A stretch of 64,000 bases of DNA from Emiliania huxleyi CCMP1516 (lineage: Eukaryota > Haptophyta > Isochrysidales > Noelaerhabdaceae), in assembly GCF_000372725.1 (NCBI RefSeq), contig NW_005199577.1:48310-112309 (forward strand), written 5' to 3'. The position numbers and the translations under genes are program-made. The stretch's first letter is position 1. Each line of letters starts with the position of its first letter. The notes below the pieces were generated by a model, which saw only the letters and a program-made list of their open reading frames with translations, made no database searches and was not told the DNA's origin. This document shows, piece after piece, positions 31,036-42,500 of the stretch.

Positions 31036-31935
31036 TAGTTGTGGAGAGTGGAGATTCTAGTTGGTACACGCGTGGTGAGTACGGTTTTCTACGTTTTTCT
31101 TGTACAAAACGCTGACATCTCCCCCCGCACCACCAGCACAGATTTTCGCGTTGTTGCAATGTTGCCGCCGGGCCCCCCCGCACCCCCCCCCCAGCCCCAC
31201 CCCCGCTGCCGGTGCCGCCGCCGAGTTCCCGCCAGCGAGCCGTCTCTTTTTACGAGGTTGAGCTAGTAGAGACGCCGTCGGGTCTACCCGTCAATGCGGC
31301 AGGTGGTTTGCTCTGGCTCGCTGCCACCGCGTGCAGTAACACAGAGGTACACACACTGGAATATGAAAGAATTTTAGGGGCCCGTAAAAATTAATGGAAA
31401 TAAAAGAACCCTCGCTTCCGGTCCGACACACACAGGTAACACAAAAAACGCAAAAGTAATCGATAGCCACCTCCGCTCCCCCCCACGCCCACGTACCCTT
31501 TCCCACCCACCCACCCACGACGTAAATCGGCGGGTCGGGCGCTTCTACTACTTATCGCGGCCATTCTGCCGCACTGCCTGGGCTTCTCGCCCTCGAGGCT
31601 TCGCCCCCACCTCGACGTGCGTTGACGACGACGCTGTGGTGCCCGCGTTTGCCACCGCCCTCGGGGGCTTGGTCACTAGAATCGGAGCCGCGCGCGAGCC
31701 CGTGCTGGCGGAGGAGGAGGATCCGGCTCGGCGGGCGGCGCGGCGGGCGTGGACGCATTACTTTGCGGCGCTTCTGCGGCGCTGACGCCGGGGAGATGCC
31801 GACGTACGCTGACGGGTGCCCCCTCGTGGGCGGGTCTGTGCTGCGCTCTGTAGGTGCTGAAGCAAAGGAGTGGCGAGGCTCGGCGAGGAGGGGCCGGCAC
31901 TCGTCCCGCGTCGGGAGCTGGTGCAGGGAGAGGAC
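31036..31935. other. Intergenic or unresolved 3' part of the PLC gene
   Basis: No domain is recognisable. C runs occur at 31168-31200. A C2 domain would be expected after the PLC Y box and could be hidden in short exons at 31550-31930, but I cannot see it. Confidence 0.4.
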
Positions 31936-34502
31936 CTACGCGGCGGTGGGTCGCTCGGTGAGCTGACTAGGGAGAGGGCCGAGCGGGGCGGCAGCAAGGC
32001 GCGCGGCGGCCTTCAGGCTCGTCCGATGCACCTCCACCCGCGGCGGCGGCCACTGCTTCCCCCGCCCTATCACTGACTCCTTCTGCAGGGGCTCCGCCTC
32101 CAAAGACGAGCGGGGGGCCAGGCTGCCCTCACCCGACGCCCGATCACTGCCAGAGCCAGAGAGCAAGCGAGACGGGGTCCTGGGGCTCCTGTTGGGTGGT
32201 ATGGGGGGCGGCATCGCCCGATCGGGCGCACGGAGCGCCGCGGGCTTGAGGACGTAGCCACCGCTGCCGCGAAAGAGAGCGTCGTGGAGCTGCACCGGAG
32301 CGTCGTTCGTCTGCAGGTTGAGCGCCACCATCTGGACACCCGCGCGCCACGCCGCCTGTGGCGGGGTTGGGGGAGGAAATGTTCGCTTCGCTTGTGGCGA
32401 GATGGGGTGCGGGGGGCTGGGGGAGGTGGTGGGAGCGAGGGCGGGACGCTCACAAGCGGGTTGGGGTTGGTCGACAACCATCGAGTCGGAGAGGGGAAAG
32501 TTCGCACGAGCTGGACGGCCGTGGCGGGCAGCCACCCTCCCTCCTCGCTCGCCAGCCGCTCCAGCCGCTCCTCAGACAAGCTCACGACACCTCGGCGCGG
32601 CAGCTTGGCGGCCGAGAGCTCGCTCGCCGGTTCCTCCGCTGGCCACGGGCCGCTCTGCAAGCAGGTCGAGCTTAGAGACCCGAGGGAAGACTCGGAGATG
32701 TCCTGCGTGGCCCTGCTGTCGCCGTCGCCCTTCGCGTGGCACTCGAGAGGCACGCCGCGGAGCCGGCCCCAGACGCCCCGGTGGAGAGAGCGGCCGCTGA
32801 GCTCCTTCCAGCTCCCCTTGCGGTCGAGCCGCCTGCCGCTGTCGTCCTCCACGGGCGGCGACGAATCGATGGAGCACGTGGGGAGGGTGACGAGCGAGCG
32901 GAGGAGCGGGTCGGTGATCACCCCTCCCCTATCGAGCCGCATCTTGACGAGCACCTATTAGCCGTGACGTATCCGAGATGTCGAGCTAAGCCCGAGATCA
33001 CCCTCGTCGAGCCGCAGCGTGAGCACCGTCCGGTGCAGCTCGCGGAGGGTGCTCGCGGCCGTGGGGCGCTCGAAGGGCGACCGCGGCGTGCGCAAGAGCA
33101 TGTCGCCGAGCGTGTCGATGAGCTCTTTGGCGACCTTCTTCTGCTGCTTCGCCGAGCAGTGCATCTCGATGCTCAGGATCACGGGCAGAGGACTGCTGGT
33201 GAAGGCGTGCTCGGCTATCGCGGCGACCACCTCGCCGAAGGCTACGCTCCCGCAAAGGAGAGAGACCCCGCCCGGCATGCGATGAGTGACACGCGGGCCC
33301 TGGCCCGACCACCGCCCGTCCCAGCAGTCGATCTCGAGGCAGCGAGTCCCCGAGAGCAGGAGGCGGCGGTACATGTCGGCCGAGGCCGCAGAGGTGAGCT
33401 GGTCCCCCTCGAGGAAGCTGTTGTGCGACGAGGCGATCCAGTAGCTGCTGAGCGGCTCGGTCGCATCCTCCGTCGGGGCGCTCCTCTGCTCGATGGCGCT
33501 GTTGCACGGCGAGAGCAGCAGCGCGGCGAACTCGTGCACTGAGACGAGCTCAGACTCCTCCATGGTGGCCTCGTTTGGCCGGGTGGCGCGGAGGCCTGCC
33601 TTCCACTCCTCCCACAGAGTGCGCCCCCCCGCGCCCTGCTCGTTGAGGCAGAAGCGAAGCAGGTCCCCCAGGCTCAGCGACGCTTTCGACGCTTCCGTGC
33701 TGGGCATCCTGCTGCCCAGCGAGAACGCCCTGGTGAGCCTCCCACCCGCCTCAGGGTCTGCGACGTCAGCACAATGGCCGTGGCGGTGCGAGGAAACCAA
33801 AGAGGCGAGCCCCTCGATGAAGGGCGTCGTGTTCCGCGTCGCCTGTAGCCACTCCCGAAGCTGCGCGGCCTCGCGCGCGGCCGCCCCCCACAGCTTCTGC
33901 TCCAGCGCCGAGCGCTGCTCGACGAACGGGCGCCGCTCGACGTCGGGGGGGGCTTCGGTCGGCTCCTTGTTGGCCCTGCGGCAGATCCGCTCCCACACGG
34001 CGTGCGACGTAGCGGCAGGGCGCATACCGTGAAGGACGGGCAGGTGCGTGCAAAGCCAGCGGCAGACCCGCCGCACCCCTCGCGCGGCACCGACGCCGAG
34101 GCGCGCAAGGGGGCTCCGCGCGACCCACAAGCCGAGGAGGGTCCACGGGCTCGTGCCGTGGGCCGCGGCGATGCGCAGCAGCAGCCGGAACGTGGTGACG
34201 CAGAGCAAAAGCACGCACAGCACCAGGGCGCCAGGGAGTGCAATGCTGGTCCATTCCGGCCATCCCATGAACGGGCTGCCGACCTGCGCCGTCAATGGCG
34301 CCGTCAATGGCGCCGTCGGTGGCAGCGCAGGCGGCGGCAGAGGCGGCGGTGCCAGCGGCGGCGACGCAGGCGGTGGAGGCGCACAGTTGACCCTTAGCTC
34401 ACTCATCCTGCACGTTTCGCCGCTGACGAAGCAAGCCGACCACAGGCCACCGCCTCGCACCTTGGCACTGCCGGCGCAACTCTCCGGCGTGAGATCGACG
34501 CA
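31936..34502 (-). CDS. Membrane-anchored phosphoinositide phospholipase C (partial)
   Basis: Cleaves phosphoinositides to IP3 and diacylglycerol. From the N-side: a Cys-containing ectodomain (CVDLTPESCAGSAKVRGGGL, CFVSGETCRM), a Pro/Ala linker, a transmembrane helix (SIALPGALVLCVLLLCV), basic juxtamembrane residues, an EF-hand-like region, then the X box with SSYWIASSHNSFLEGDQLTS (first catalytic His), CLEIDCWDG and RVTHR (second His), LPVILSIEMHCS. The Y box shows AVQLVRTFPS and WRAGVQMVALNLQTND, GGYVLKPAALR. Introns 32955-33026 (GT-AG) and one near 32350-32470 join X to Y. The 5' end is lost in the N gap. No C2 domain is seen. The transmembrane ectodomain is unusual for the family. Confidence 0.8.
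32955..33026 (-). other. Duplication-derived intron in the PLC gene
   Basis: On the coding strand the intron starts GTGCTCACGCTGCGGCTCGA and ends in GTGATC before a unique tail; the next exon starts GTGCTCGTCAAGATGCGGCT and also reaches GTGATC. Joining ...LHRT to VLVKMRLDRG restores the end of the X box. Confidence 0.65.
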
Positions 34503-34862
34503 NNNNNNNNNNNNNNNNNNNNNNNNNNNNNNNNNNNNNNNNNNNNNNNNNNNNNNNNNNNNNNNNNNNNNNNNNNNNNNNNNNNNNNNNNNNNNNNNNN
34601 NNNNNNNNNNNNNNNNNNNNNNNNNNNNNNNNNNNNNNNNNNNNNNNNNNNNNNNNNNNNNNNNNNNNNNNNNNNNNNNNNNNNNNNNNNNNNNNNNNNN
34701 NNNNNNNNNNNNNNNNNNNNNNNNNNNNNNNNNNNNNNNNNNNNNNNNNNNNNNNNNNNNNNNNNNNNNNNNNNNNNNNNNNNNNNNNNNNNNNNNNNNN
34801 NNNNNNNNNNNNNNNNNNNNNNNNNNNNNNNNNNNNNNNNNNNNNNNNNNNNNNNNNNNNNN
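34503..34862. other. Assembly gap (360 N)
   Basis: Unknown bases, which hide the 5' part of the PLC gene. Confidence 1.
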
Positions 34863-35174
34863 AAGGTGGGCCGAAAGGAAGGCCGAACTGTAATGGCATG
34901 AGACAGAAAGATGGTTTAAGGCCGACGAAAGGAAGATAGGTGTAGGACGGGAAAAAGCGGCAGACGGGGAGCTGGAAACGGAATGGGGCATTACGGTAAC
35001 CTCTTCACACAGGAAGCAAGCTTCTCCGATGACGAAGGCAGTGCCGAGCACTGGCCGTTGACTCGCACCTTGACGCGGGTCGCGCAGCGTGCGAGAGAGA
35101 CTTGCGAACACCAGTAATCGGGGTTTATTAAGGGGCTGAGCGAGCACGGTGCGAGCGGCGACGGCATCGCTCAC
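34863..35174. other. Region between gap and HMGR
   Basis: No gene seen. It is less GC-rich than its surroundings, probably HMGR promoter and/or PLC 5' region. Confidence 0.4.
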
Positions 35175-36557
35175 ATGGACTTTTCAAAAAGAAGCAAAAC
35201 CGCTCTCGAGCTCCGCCAAGAAAATGAAAAGAAGAAAAACATCCGCAAGGAGCTCGACAGAGCGATGGTGGCTCACACGGACACTCACACAGACACAGCG
35301 GTCGGCAATGGCGTCGACGCCGTAGTCGAGAAGGTCTGCAGCGACGAGCTCCCGGTGCACTCGCTCGAGCGCGAGCTCGGCGACTGCGCGCGCGCGGTGC
35401 TCGTCCGGCGCGAGTGGCTCAAGCGCCAGCCCGGCGTCGCGTCGGCCGAGGCGGTCGGCCGCGTGCCGCACGAGGGCTTTGACTACGACGCGGTGCACGG
35501 CGCGTGCGCCGAGATGGTGTTCGGGTACATCCCGCTTCCCGTCGGCGTCGCTGGCCCGCTGCTGCTCAACGGTAAGACCTACCAGGTCCCGTTGGCGACG
35601 GTCGAGGGCGCTCTCATCGCCTCGACTCGGCGCGGCTGCAAGGCCATCACCGCGGCGGGCGGCGCGTCGGCCGCGGTTCTGTCGCAGGGGATGACGCGCG
35701 CGCCCGTGATCCGCTTCCCGAGCGCGATCCGCGCCGCGGCGTTCGCCGCCTGGATGCACGACCCCGCCAATCTCGCGGTGGCGCAGGAGCAGTTTGCGAC
35801 GACCACGCGCTTCGGGCGGCTCACCTCGTGCCGCGTGACGGTGGCGGGGCGGTACGCGTACGCGCGCTTCGTGTGCGCGACGGGCGACGCGATGGGGATG
35901 AACATGGTCTCGAAGGGCGTCTCTGCCGTCCTCGACTTTCTCTCTGCTGGCTCGTTTGGCGACCTCGAGCTGCTCGGCCTGTCGGGCAACGTCTGCTGCG
36001 ACAAGAAGGCGGCGGCGGTCAACTGGATCTCGGGCCGGGGCTGCTCGGTGGTGGCGGAGGCGACGATCCCCGGCCACGTCGTCGAGTCCGTCCTCAAGAC
36101 GACCGTCGCCGCCGCGTGCGAGCTCAACGTCGCTAAGAATCTGATTGGCTCGGCGATGGCGGGCGCGCTGGGCGGGTTCAACGCGCACGCGTCCAACATC
36201 GTGACGGCGCTCTACCTGGCGTGCGGGCAGGACGCGGCGCAGAACGTCGAGTCCTCCCAGTGCATCACGCTCCTCGAGCCCGCCAACGGCGGCGCCGATC
36301 TGCACGTCTCGGTGACGATGCCCTCGATCGAAGTCGGCACCGTCGGCGGAGGAACCATCCTCGCCCCGCAGCGCGCCTGCCTTGAGATGCTCGGCGTCGC
36401 CGGCGCCGGCCAGGAGGCGGGCAGCCACGCGCGAGAGCTGGCGACCGTCGTCGCCGGCGCCGTCCTCGCCGGCGAGCTCTCCCTCCTCGCAGCGCTCTCG
36501 GCGGGCCACCTCATGCGGGCGCACCTCGCTCACAACCGCAAGCCGGCGGCGCCGTGA
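35175..36557 (+). CDS. HMG-CoA reductase, class I catalytic domain, soluble form
   Basis: Intronless, 460 residues. Reduces HMG-CoA to mevalonate with NADPH, the committed step of the mevalonate route to sterols and isoprenoids. Motifs: [14 protein letters not shown] and [18 protein letters not shown] (catalytic Glu), [12 protein letters not shown] (NADP loop), [18 protein letters not shown] (catalytic Lys), [19 protein letters not shown] and [12 protein letters not shown] (catalytic Asp), EVGTVGGGT, and [10 protein letters not shown] (catalytic His). The usual eukaryotic membrane/sterol-sensing N-terminus is absent: only 60 hydrophilic residues precede the catalytic core. The Ser that AMPK-type kinases phosphorylate just after HNR in animals and plants is Lys here, so that control should be missing. 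Confidence 0.95.
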   Translation: MDFSKRSKTALELRQENEKKKNIRKELDRAMVAHTDTHTDTAVGNGVDAVVEKVCSDELPVHSLERELGDCARAVLVRREWLKRQPGVASAEAVGRVPHEGFDYDAVHGACAEMVFGYIPLPVGVAGPLLLNGKTYQVPLATVEGALIASTRRGCKAITAAGGASAAVLSQGMTRAPVIRFPSAIRAAAFAAWMHDPANLAVAQEQFATTTRFGRLTSCRVTVAGRYAYARFVCATGDAMGMNMVSKGVSAVLDFLSAGSFGDLELLGLSGNVCCDKKAAAVNWISGRGCSVVAEATIPGHVVESVLKTTVAAACELNVAKNLIGSAMAGALGGFNAHASNIVTALYLACGQDAAQNVESSQCITLLEPANGGADLHVSVTMPSIEVGTVGGGTILAPQRACLEMLGVAGAGQEAGSHARELATVVAGAVLAGELSLLAALSAGHLMRAHLAHNRKPAAP

Positions 36558-36837
36558 GGGAGCGTGCTCGGGGACCGCGCGGCAGCCGCAAGATGATCTG
36601 AGACCGAAGGGGGCAGGGCCACGCGGCCGGGCCCCATCATGACGACACATGAGACCACGATACGGGCGGTGTGTGTACACATGCCGCGAGGGCGAGCCGG
36701 CGAGCGGCGAGGCTCCCGCGTCCGAGGCTTAAATATCTCGGGCGGCCAGAGGCAGAGCGATTGGGGTACTGTAAGCGGAGGTCGGAGCGCGCGCAGACAT
36801 ATGGTCACTGTCGTACTGTAGAAATATTACTCCGCGC

Positions 36838-38968
36838 TCAGCTCCATCGCGACGCCGGCACGACCCCTGGGGTGTGGCTCGGCTTGAACGGCATGACATA
36901 GGGAGTGAGTCCGCCACCAAACTTGCGCATGCCGTACCGCTTCGCGAGCTGGTCGGCGGCGGCGGGGCCGCGCGAGCCAACCGGGTAGCGGTGCGGCGGC
37001 AGCTTCGCGTCGCGCAAGTGGTGCAGCGCGGGCGTGAAGATGCGCCACGCCTCGAGCTGCTCCTCCGGCGAGACGAAGTGGGAGTGGTCGTTTGCAATCA
37101 CCTCGAGCAGCAGCCGCTCGTACGCCTGCGGCAGCTTGCGCTCGAGCTTCCTGGCGAGCCTCGAGTAGAGGAGGTCCATCCGCACCTGCTCCACCTGGTC
37201 GGAGCGCAGGCCGGGCACCTTGCTCTGCACCTTCCAGTAGATGGCCTCCTCGGGCTGCACGCGCACGACGAGCTCGTTCGCCTCGCAGGAGCGGAGCGTC
37301 GCGACGGCGCCGGGCACTCCGTGGAACTGGATGCGCAGCTCCACCTTGTTCTCGGTGACGGCCTGTGCCGCCTTGAGGACGAACGGGACGCCTGCTCACC
37401 GCCGCGAGGTGTGAAGAGACGGCGGAGCGGCGCCGCCGCGAGGACGGGCGGGCGTGCACCCGCCCAGCGCGGGTTGTCGATGTGGAGCACTGCCGCCGCA
37501 AACGTCTCGGTGCAGGAGGCCTTGTTGCGCACCGACGGCTCCTCGAGGTACCCGCAGCCCACCTGCGAGCGGCTGTACTGGCCGAGCACCACGTCGTCGG
37601 CGGCGAGAGGCGCGATGGCTTGCAGCACCTTGAGCTTCTCGGTGCGGATATGCTCGGCGGAGAGCGAGAGCGGCTGCTCCTATGGTTGAGGGTTAGCAGC
37701 ACCTTGAGCTTCTCGGTGCGGATATGCTCGGCGGAGAGCGAGAGAGGCTGCTCCTATGGTTGAGGGTTAGCAGCACCTTGAGCTTCTCGGTGCGGATATG
37801 CTCGGCGGAGAGGGTGAGAGGCTGCTCCATCGCGACGAGAGCCATCATCTGCAGCAGGTGGTTCTGCATCACGTCGCGAATGATGCCGTACTGGTCGAAG
37901 TAGCCGCCGCGCCCCTCGATGCCGCGCTCCTCCTTGAAGATGACCTGCACCGCCTTGACAGCGTGCCGGTTCCACAGCGAGCCAAAGCAGATGTTTGCCT
38001 ATGCTCGCAAGGGGCGTGAGGGCAAGAGGTGGGACTAGGAGCGACTTTCCGCTTTCTCGCACAAAGCGCAGGATGAGCAGGTTCATCACGAGCTCCTTCC
38101 CCAAGTAATGGTCCATCCAAAACACGTCGCGGCCGGGCAGGCGCGCGAGGTCCGCCACGAGCGCCTCGCACGAGGCCGTGTCGTGCCCAAAAGGCTTCTC
38201 GAACACGAAGCGCTCCTTGAGCGCGCCGTCCGCGGCGCCGACGCCGTTCTCGCAGAGGGCGCGCGTGAGGGGCGCGTAGATGAAGGCGGGGACCGCGGCG
38301 TAGTACATCCGCACGCACCCCTCCGCCGCCGCGCCGCCCGCGCGCCCAGCGGCACGCTCCGCCTCGAGCCCGGCAACCAGCTGCAGGCAGCGGCCCACGG
38401 CGGCTCTGTCGTCAAACTGGCCCGTCGCATAGTGGCAGCGCTGCAGGAATGCGGCAGGGCTGCCGCCGCAGCAGCGCCCCACATACTCACGGAAGGCGGC
38501 AGTGTCGGCGATCGTGCCGCCTCCACCCACCGGCCGCGCAAAGCCGACTATCAGCAGGTCGGGCGGGAGCAGCTCTCGCTGCCACAGCAGGTGGAGCGTG
38601 GGCAGCACCCGCGTGGACGCGAGGTTGCCGTCGGCCCCAAAGAGGAGGACCGTCGCGCAGGTCGACTTTGGCACCGGGCGGTAGGCGGTCTGACTAGGCG
38701 ACTCGGGCTCATCGTCCATGTCTGAGTCCGAGTTATCGTGGTGCCGCTCGCTCGGCTGACGTTTGAGCTTTCGCAAACCCACGCGAGGCTCGCGCGAGAC
38801 GTCATGACGAACGGACACGCTGGGCTCGCGAGAGCCATCATGCCACTCGGCGCCCGAGCCGCGCTCATGGGTTAAGAGGAGGCGGCGGAGCGCTGCGAGC
38901 GCCAGATAAGCAGCAGCCACGCCGCAGACCAGTTCGGCGGCTGTGCTGTATCTCACAGAGACCGGCAT
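36838..38968 (-). CDS. Glucose-6-phosphate 1-dehydrogenase
   Basis: First enzyme of the oxidative pentose phosphate pathway; makes NADPH. Removing introns 37999-38062, 37629-37776 and 37392-37459 leaves 1851 nt, 616 aa. Blocks: [19 protein letters not shown] (Rossmann GxxGxxA-like), [22 protein letters not shown] (catalytic His; the usual RIDHYLGKE has WMD here), [58 protein letters not shown], and a full C-terminal domain. The N-terminus has a hydrophobic helix ([20 protein letters not shown]) plus a charged linker, suggesting organelle targeting or anchoring. The middle intron sits inside a 74-bp tandem triplication. Confidence 0.93.
37623..37829 (-). repeat. 74-bp tandem triplication across an exon/intron of G6PD
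   Basis: Units at 37623-37696, 37697-37770 and a 58-bp partial unit at 37771-37829. Each holds the codons for [19 protein letters not shown]. The 16-nt filler between units reads CTAACCCTCAACCATA on the coding strand, with a CTAAC branch-point-like motif before an AG. Read straight through, the frame meets a TAA. Confidence 0.9.
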
Positions 38969-39587
38969 GAGCTGTCAAACACAATTGCGAGCTGTGGCAG
39001 TGCGGCCAGCCGAAGGTTGGCAGTTGGAGCACGCAAAAAAATCGAGCTCGGTCCCTTGTCAGGAGCAGGAGAGCCCCACCTGTGCCCCTGGTCGTCCTTC
39101 CAAAATCCTGCTCGTGCAGGTGGGGACCCTGTCCTCCTCCCCTATCCCTCGTTTGGATGGCTGCTTTCTTTCTTTCTTTCTTTCGAGTAGACTCAAAAAG
39201 TCGAACTTTGGTACTTCCTTCCCGTGAAACCCTGTGCGGTGGCGGCGTGTCGTCCTCCCATCCCTCCTTTGGGCCATGTTTTCTTTCTTTTTTCGAACAA
39301 AGGAACATACACAAAAACAATTCAACACAGGTACAAGCTAACCTGCACAAGCCACACAGGTACGACCCACGCAGGTCCGACACAGGTACAACAAGAGGCA
39401 CAGAAAGAATTTTACAACAAAGCTCCCTCGCACGACACTGACTGGGCACGGGACTGGCGCGCACTGGCACTAAACAGAAAGAATTTGCAAACCGATCGCT
39501 CGACGGCGCCGCGGTCTGGTCTGTGGCACGGTGGGACTGTCTTGCACCGCTGCTCGCACTGGACATACACGTATTCTAGCTAGTGGA
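38969..39587. other. Intergenic with dispersed repeats
   Basis: No gene. Contains a (TTTC)n run at 39161-39184 and, at 39421-39490, a dispersed element (CTCGCACGACACTG...GGGCACGGGACTGG...AAAGAATTT) found at several other places. Confidence 0.6.
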
Positions 39588-42500
39588 CTAGCCCAGATGC
39601 ACGCGGTCACACTCGTACCGCGGTAGCTGGCCGGTCTCGACAACGAGCGTGACGTTGCCCTGATTGCCGGCTGCGTTGAGGCAGCAGAGATCCATCGCGC
39701 GCGACGAGACCGGGGCGAGAAAGTACTTGGTCTCATTGGCCCCCTCGCTGGTCACCGTCGAGCGCACGAGCGCGCACGTCTCGTCGATCAGATTGACGGG
39801 CCCAGTGCTGGATTCGAGGTCGACGTAGCCGACTTGAAGCCGCTGCGTGCGCGCCCACAGCTGGCGATAGAGCTCGGCAAAGATCAGGCGGTACGACGAC
39901 TCGCCATTTTGGGGCTTGGCCCACTTGCCCTTGATCAGCTCCTTAAAGCGCGGCCCGGCGGGGCTCGCGTCGATGTCGAGACTGGCGTTGATGTTTTTGA
40001 ATGCCATCGCCTCAGTCACGCACTGTGGGTTGGACGAGCTCACCTCGCACGGCGTGATCTTTTTGTCCGTCTCGTCGAGCGTGCGGAGGCCCGTCACCTC
40101 CGTCCGATTGTCGAGGAAGAACGCCTCTTTCGACGCGCGATGCGCCACTATGCACGTGCCTGGCGTCGTGTAAGAGTAGCGCGTCGTCTCGGTGTCCTCG
40201 GGCTTGGCCAGTAGCGTCTCCGCGCACGGCACGCACGCGCGGAGCTCGGCATGCCGGCCATCGCAGCACAGCGGGCCGTCGCCGTCTTGCCCATCGGGGC
40301 CTCCGTCGCCTGCAGCCTTGACGCAGGTGTACCCGCCGTAGCTGCATCGCTTCGTCTGGCTGAGTGGGAGGAAGCCGGCATCGCACGTCGCTGGTGGAGG
40401 CGCCGGGCTCCCAGCGTCGGAGTGGGCGCCCAGCAGCCACTGGCTGCGCTCCGAGCCCAGCTCCTCTTGGATCCGCTGCATGACGGCAAACGGCCGCGTG
40501 CTCGTGCGCTGGAACTGGTCGTCGTAGTACGTGAGAGTCACGGTGAAGCCCTGGTACGTGCTCGCCGGCGACGTGGTCGTCGGGGCGGTGGACTCGAGGA
40601 TGTGGCGGCGCAGGCTCATGCCAAGCGCAGGCTCGGGGACGGGGCAGCACGCATAGTGCGAGATCGAGTTGGGGTCCCAGTCCTTGTCGGTCGTCTTGAT
40701 GTACTCGTCCAGGTCCTTGAAGCCGATGTCGAGCAGGCTGATACACGTTGGTCCGCTGCTCCCGACCCGCACCCAGTCTTGCATGCCGTTTGGACGCGTG
40801 ACGGGCGTCCACAGGGGAATCTGGCCGGGACTGCTCTGCGTTCCGCCGTTGGGGGGGCTCCCCGTCCCAAGTGGGCAGACCTGGCTGTACGAGCACAATT
40901 GCTGGCCGTCATCAGCACAAGTGTCGCTGATGTTGCTCCAGGACTTGCCCGCGGAGCTTTTGAAGGTTTTGAAGGTGATGTTCACGGGTGGGATCGCCGG
41001 CAGCACGTCGAGCCCGGTGACGACCGAGGGCTCGATGCGGTCCCACTCGTAGGCCGTCTCGTAGTTCTTCATCGCGAAGGAGTTGCGAGGGAAGGCCTGC
41101 GCTGGGCTAGTGCCAACAAGCTGAGAGTCGTCCCAGTACAAGCAGGTCGGAAAGGAACACTCTTGTGCATTACACCATGGCGGGTAGGATGTTCCCGGCT
41201 TTGTGCTGCAGTTAACCGTCGGAATGTCGAGGTTGGTCCAGCCCGTGCCAAACAGACGGATGTCCTTGTTGTGCTCCTCGCAGCGCTCCGCAAGCTGCGC
41301 GCTCACTTGCATCATCGGGGGGCCCCACGTCGACTTTGGCAAGTTCGGGGACTGTACGATGGGAGCCCCATTTGTCGAGTTTGAGCATCCTTCAGTTTTG
41401 CTTCCGTCGATACTCGGGATCGGGCTCTGGCCAAACACACACTGCTGGCATTGGTAGCGGGGCCAGCCATAGCCCTTGATGTTGAGGCTCCCATGATACT
41501 GATCGGAAGGATACGAGTCGTCGATCATGCTGCAAGCCTCCTGCCTTGCGACCCAATCCAACTCAGGCGACGTGGAATTGATCAATCCGGGCGCCGATCG
41601 ATTGCCGTAGGACGCCTGACACAATTCGGGGGCGAACGTGGCCTCGAGCTCATGTTCGATGAAGGCGATCACGATCTCCTCGTAGGCGTTGAGGATGCGC
41701 TGCGTGGTTTCCTCTAAGAGATCACTCCGAGGCATCGCCTTCTGGCACATTGCGTCCGCCTTCGTCGTATTTGGGAGCAGCGCCGACACGATCCCACACT
41801 CTACGTCCTCCGCAGTGCATGACGCGTCTGCCACCACGGTCACGTTGGTGCACGTCGTCGGGGCGAGCGCAAACGATGAGTTGCCGGAGGCATCCTCCAC
41901 GAGTTTTGGGCGGGTGTTGGTGCTCTCGCCAAGGTCGACGCCAAACCTGCCGCGCAAGAGCGAGCGCAGGTCGCCAAAGGCCTGCGTACTCAAGTCCATG
42001 AGGGCCTGCGCGGCGCTAAAGCCCTCCGTCAACACCTCGGCCGACTGGACCGCCTCCATCGCACCGGCCATCGCAACGTACTTGTCCAGAAGCTCGTCGA
42101 CGACGCCCCAGCCGGGCACCACCCCCTGGGTCATCGCGGTCCACGCGCTCTGGCGCACAAGCGCGTACTCTGTCCTCAGCCGCGTAAGCATCGAGCTCGC
42201 CGCCTCCAGCCGCAGCTTCTGAGAGGCCGCCTCGACCCGCTGGTCGATCTTGTCGTCGAGCCGCTGAAGCTCCTTGTCGACGTTGGCGATGGCCTCCTCG
42301 ATGCACGCCGTCGCCTTGTCCTTCACCTGCCGTGTGTTCGCGTCCGCCCGCTTCTGCGCTTCGGTCGCTAGGTCGGTCGCGTGCGTCTGCGCCTCGCCGA
42401 GCCGGAACTGCTCGAGCTCGATGGCAAGGGACACCTCATCTTGCATGAAGACGAGTGTGTCGACGATGATCTCGATGGCGGAGTCGGCCGAGTTGCCAAA

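Noticed and set aside
35008-35024. Cloning-vector-like TTCACACAGGAA next to AAGCTT near the N gap
   Set aside because: Only 12 bases agree with the common lac leader and the rest differs; chance cannot be excluded.
34900-35174. Extension of the PLC frame to the right of the gap
   Set aside because: The residues there have no domain character and the link runs through unknown bases; probably non-coding.
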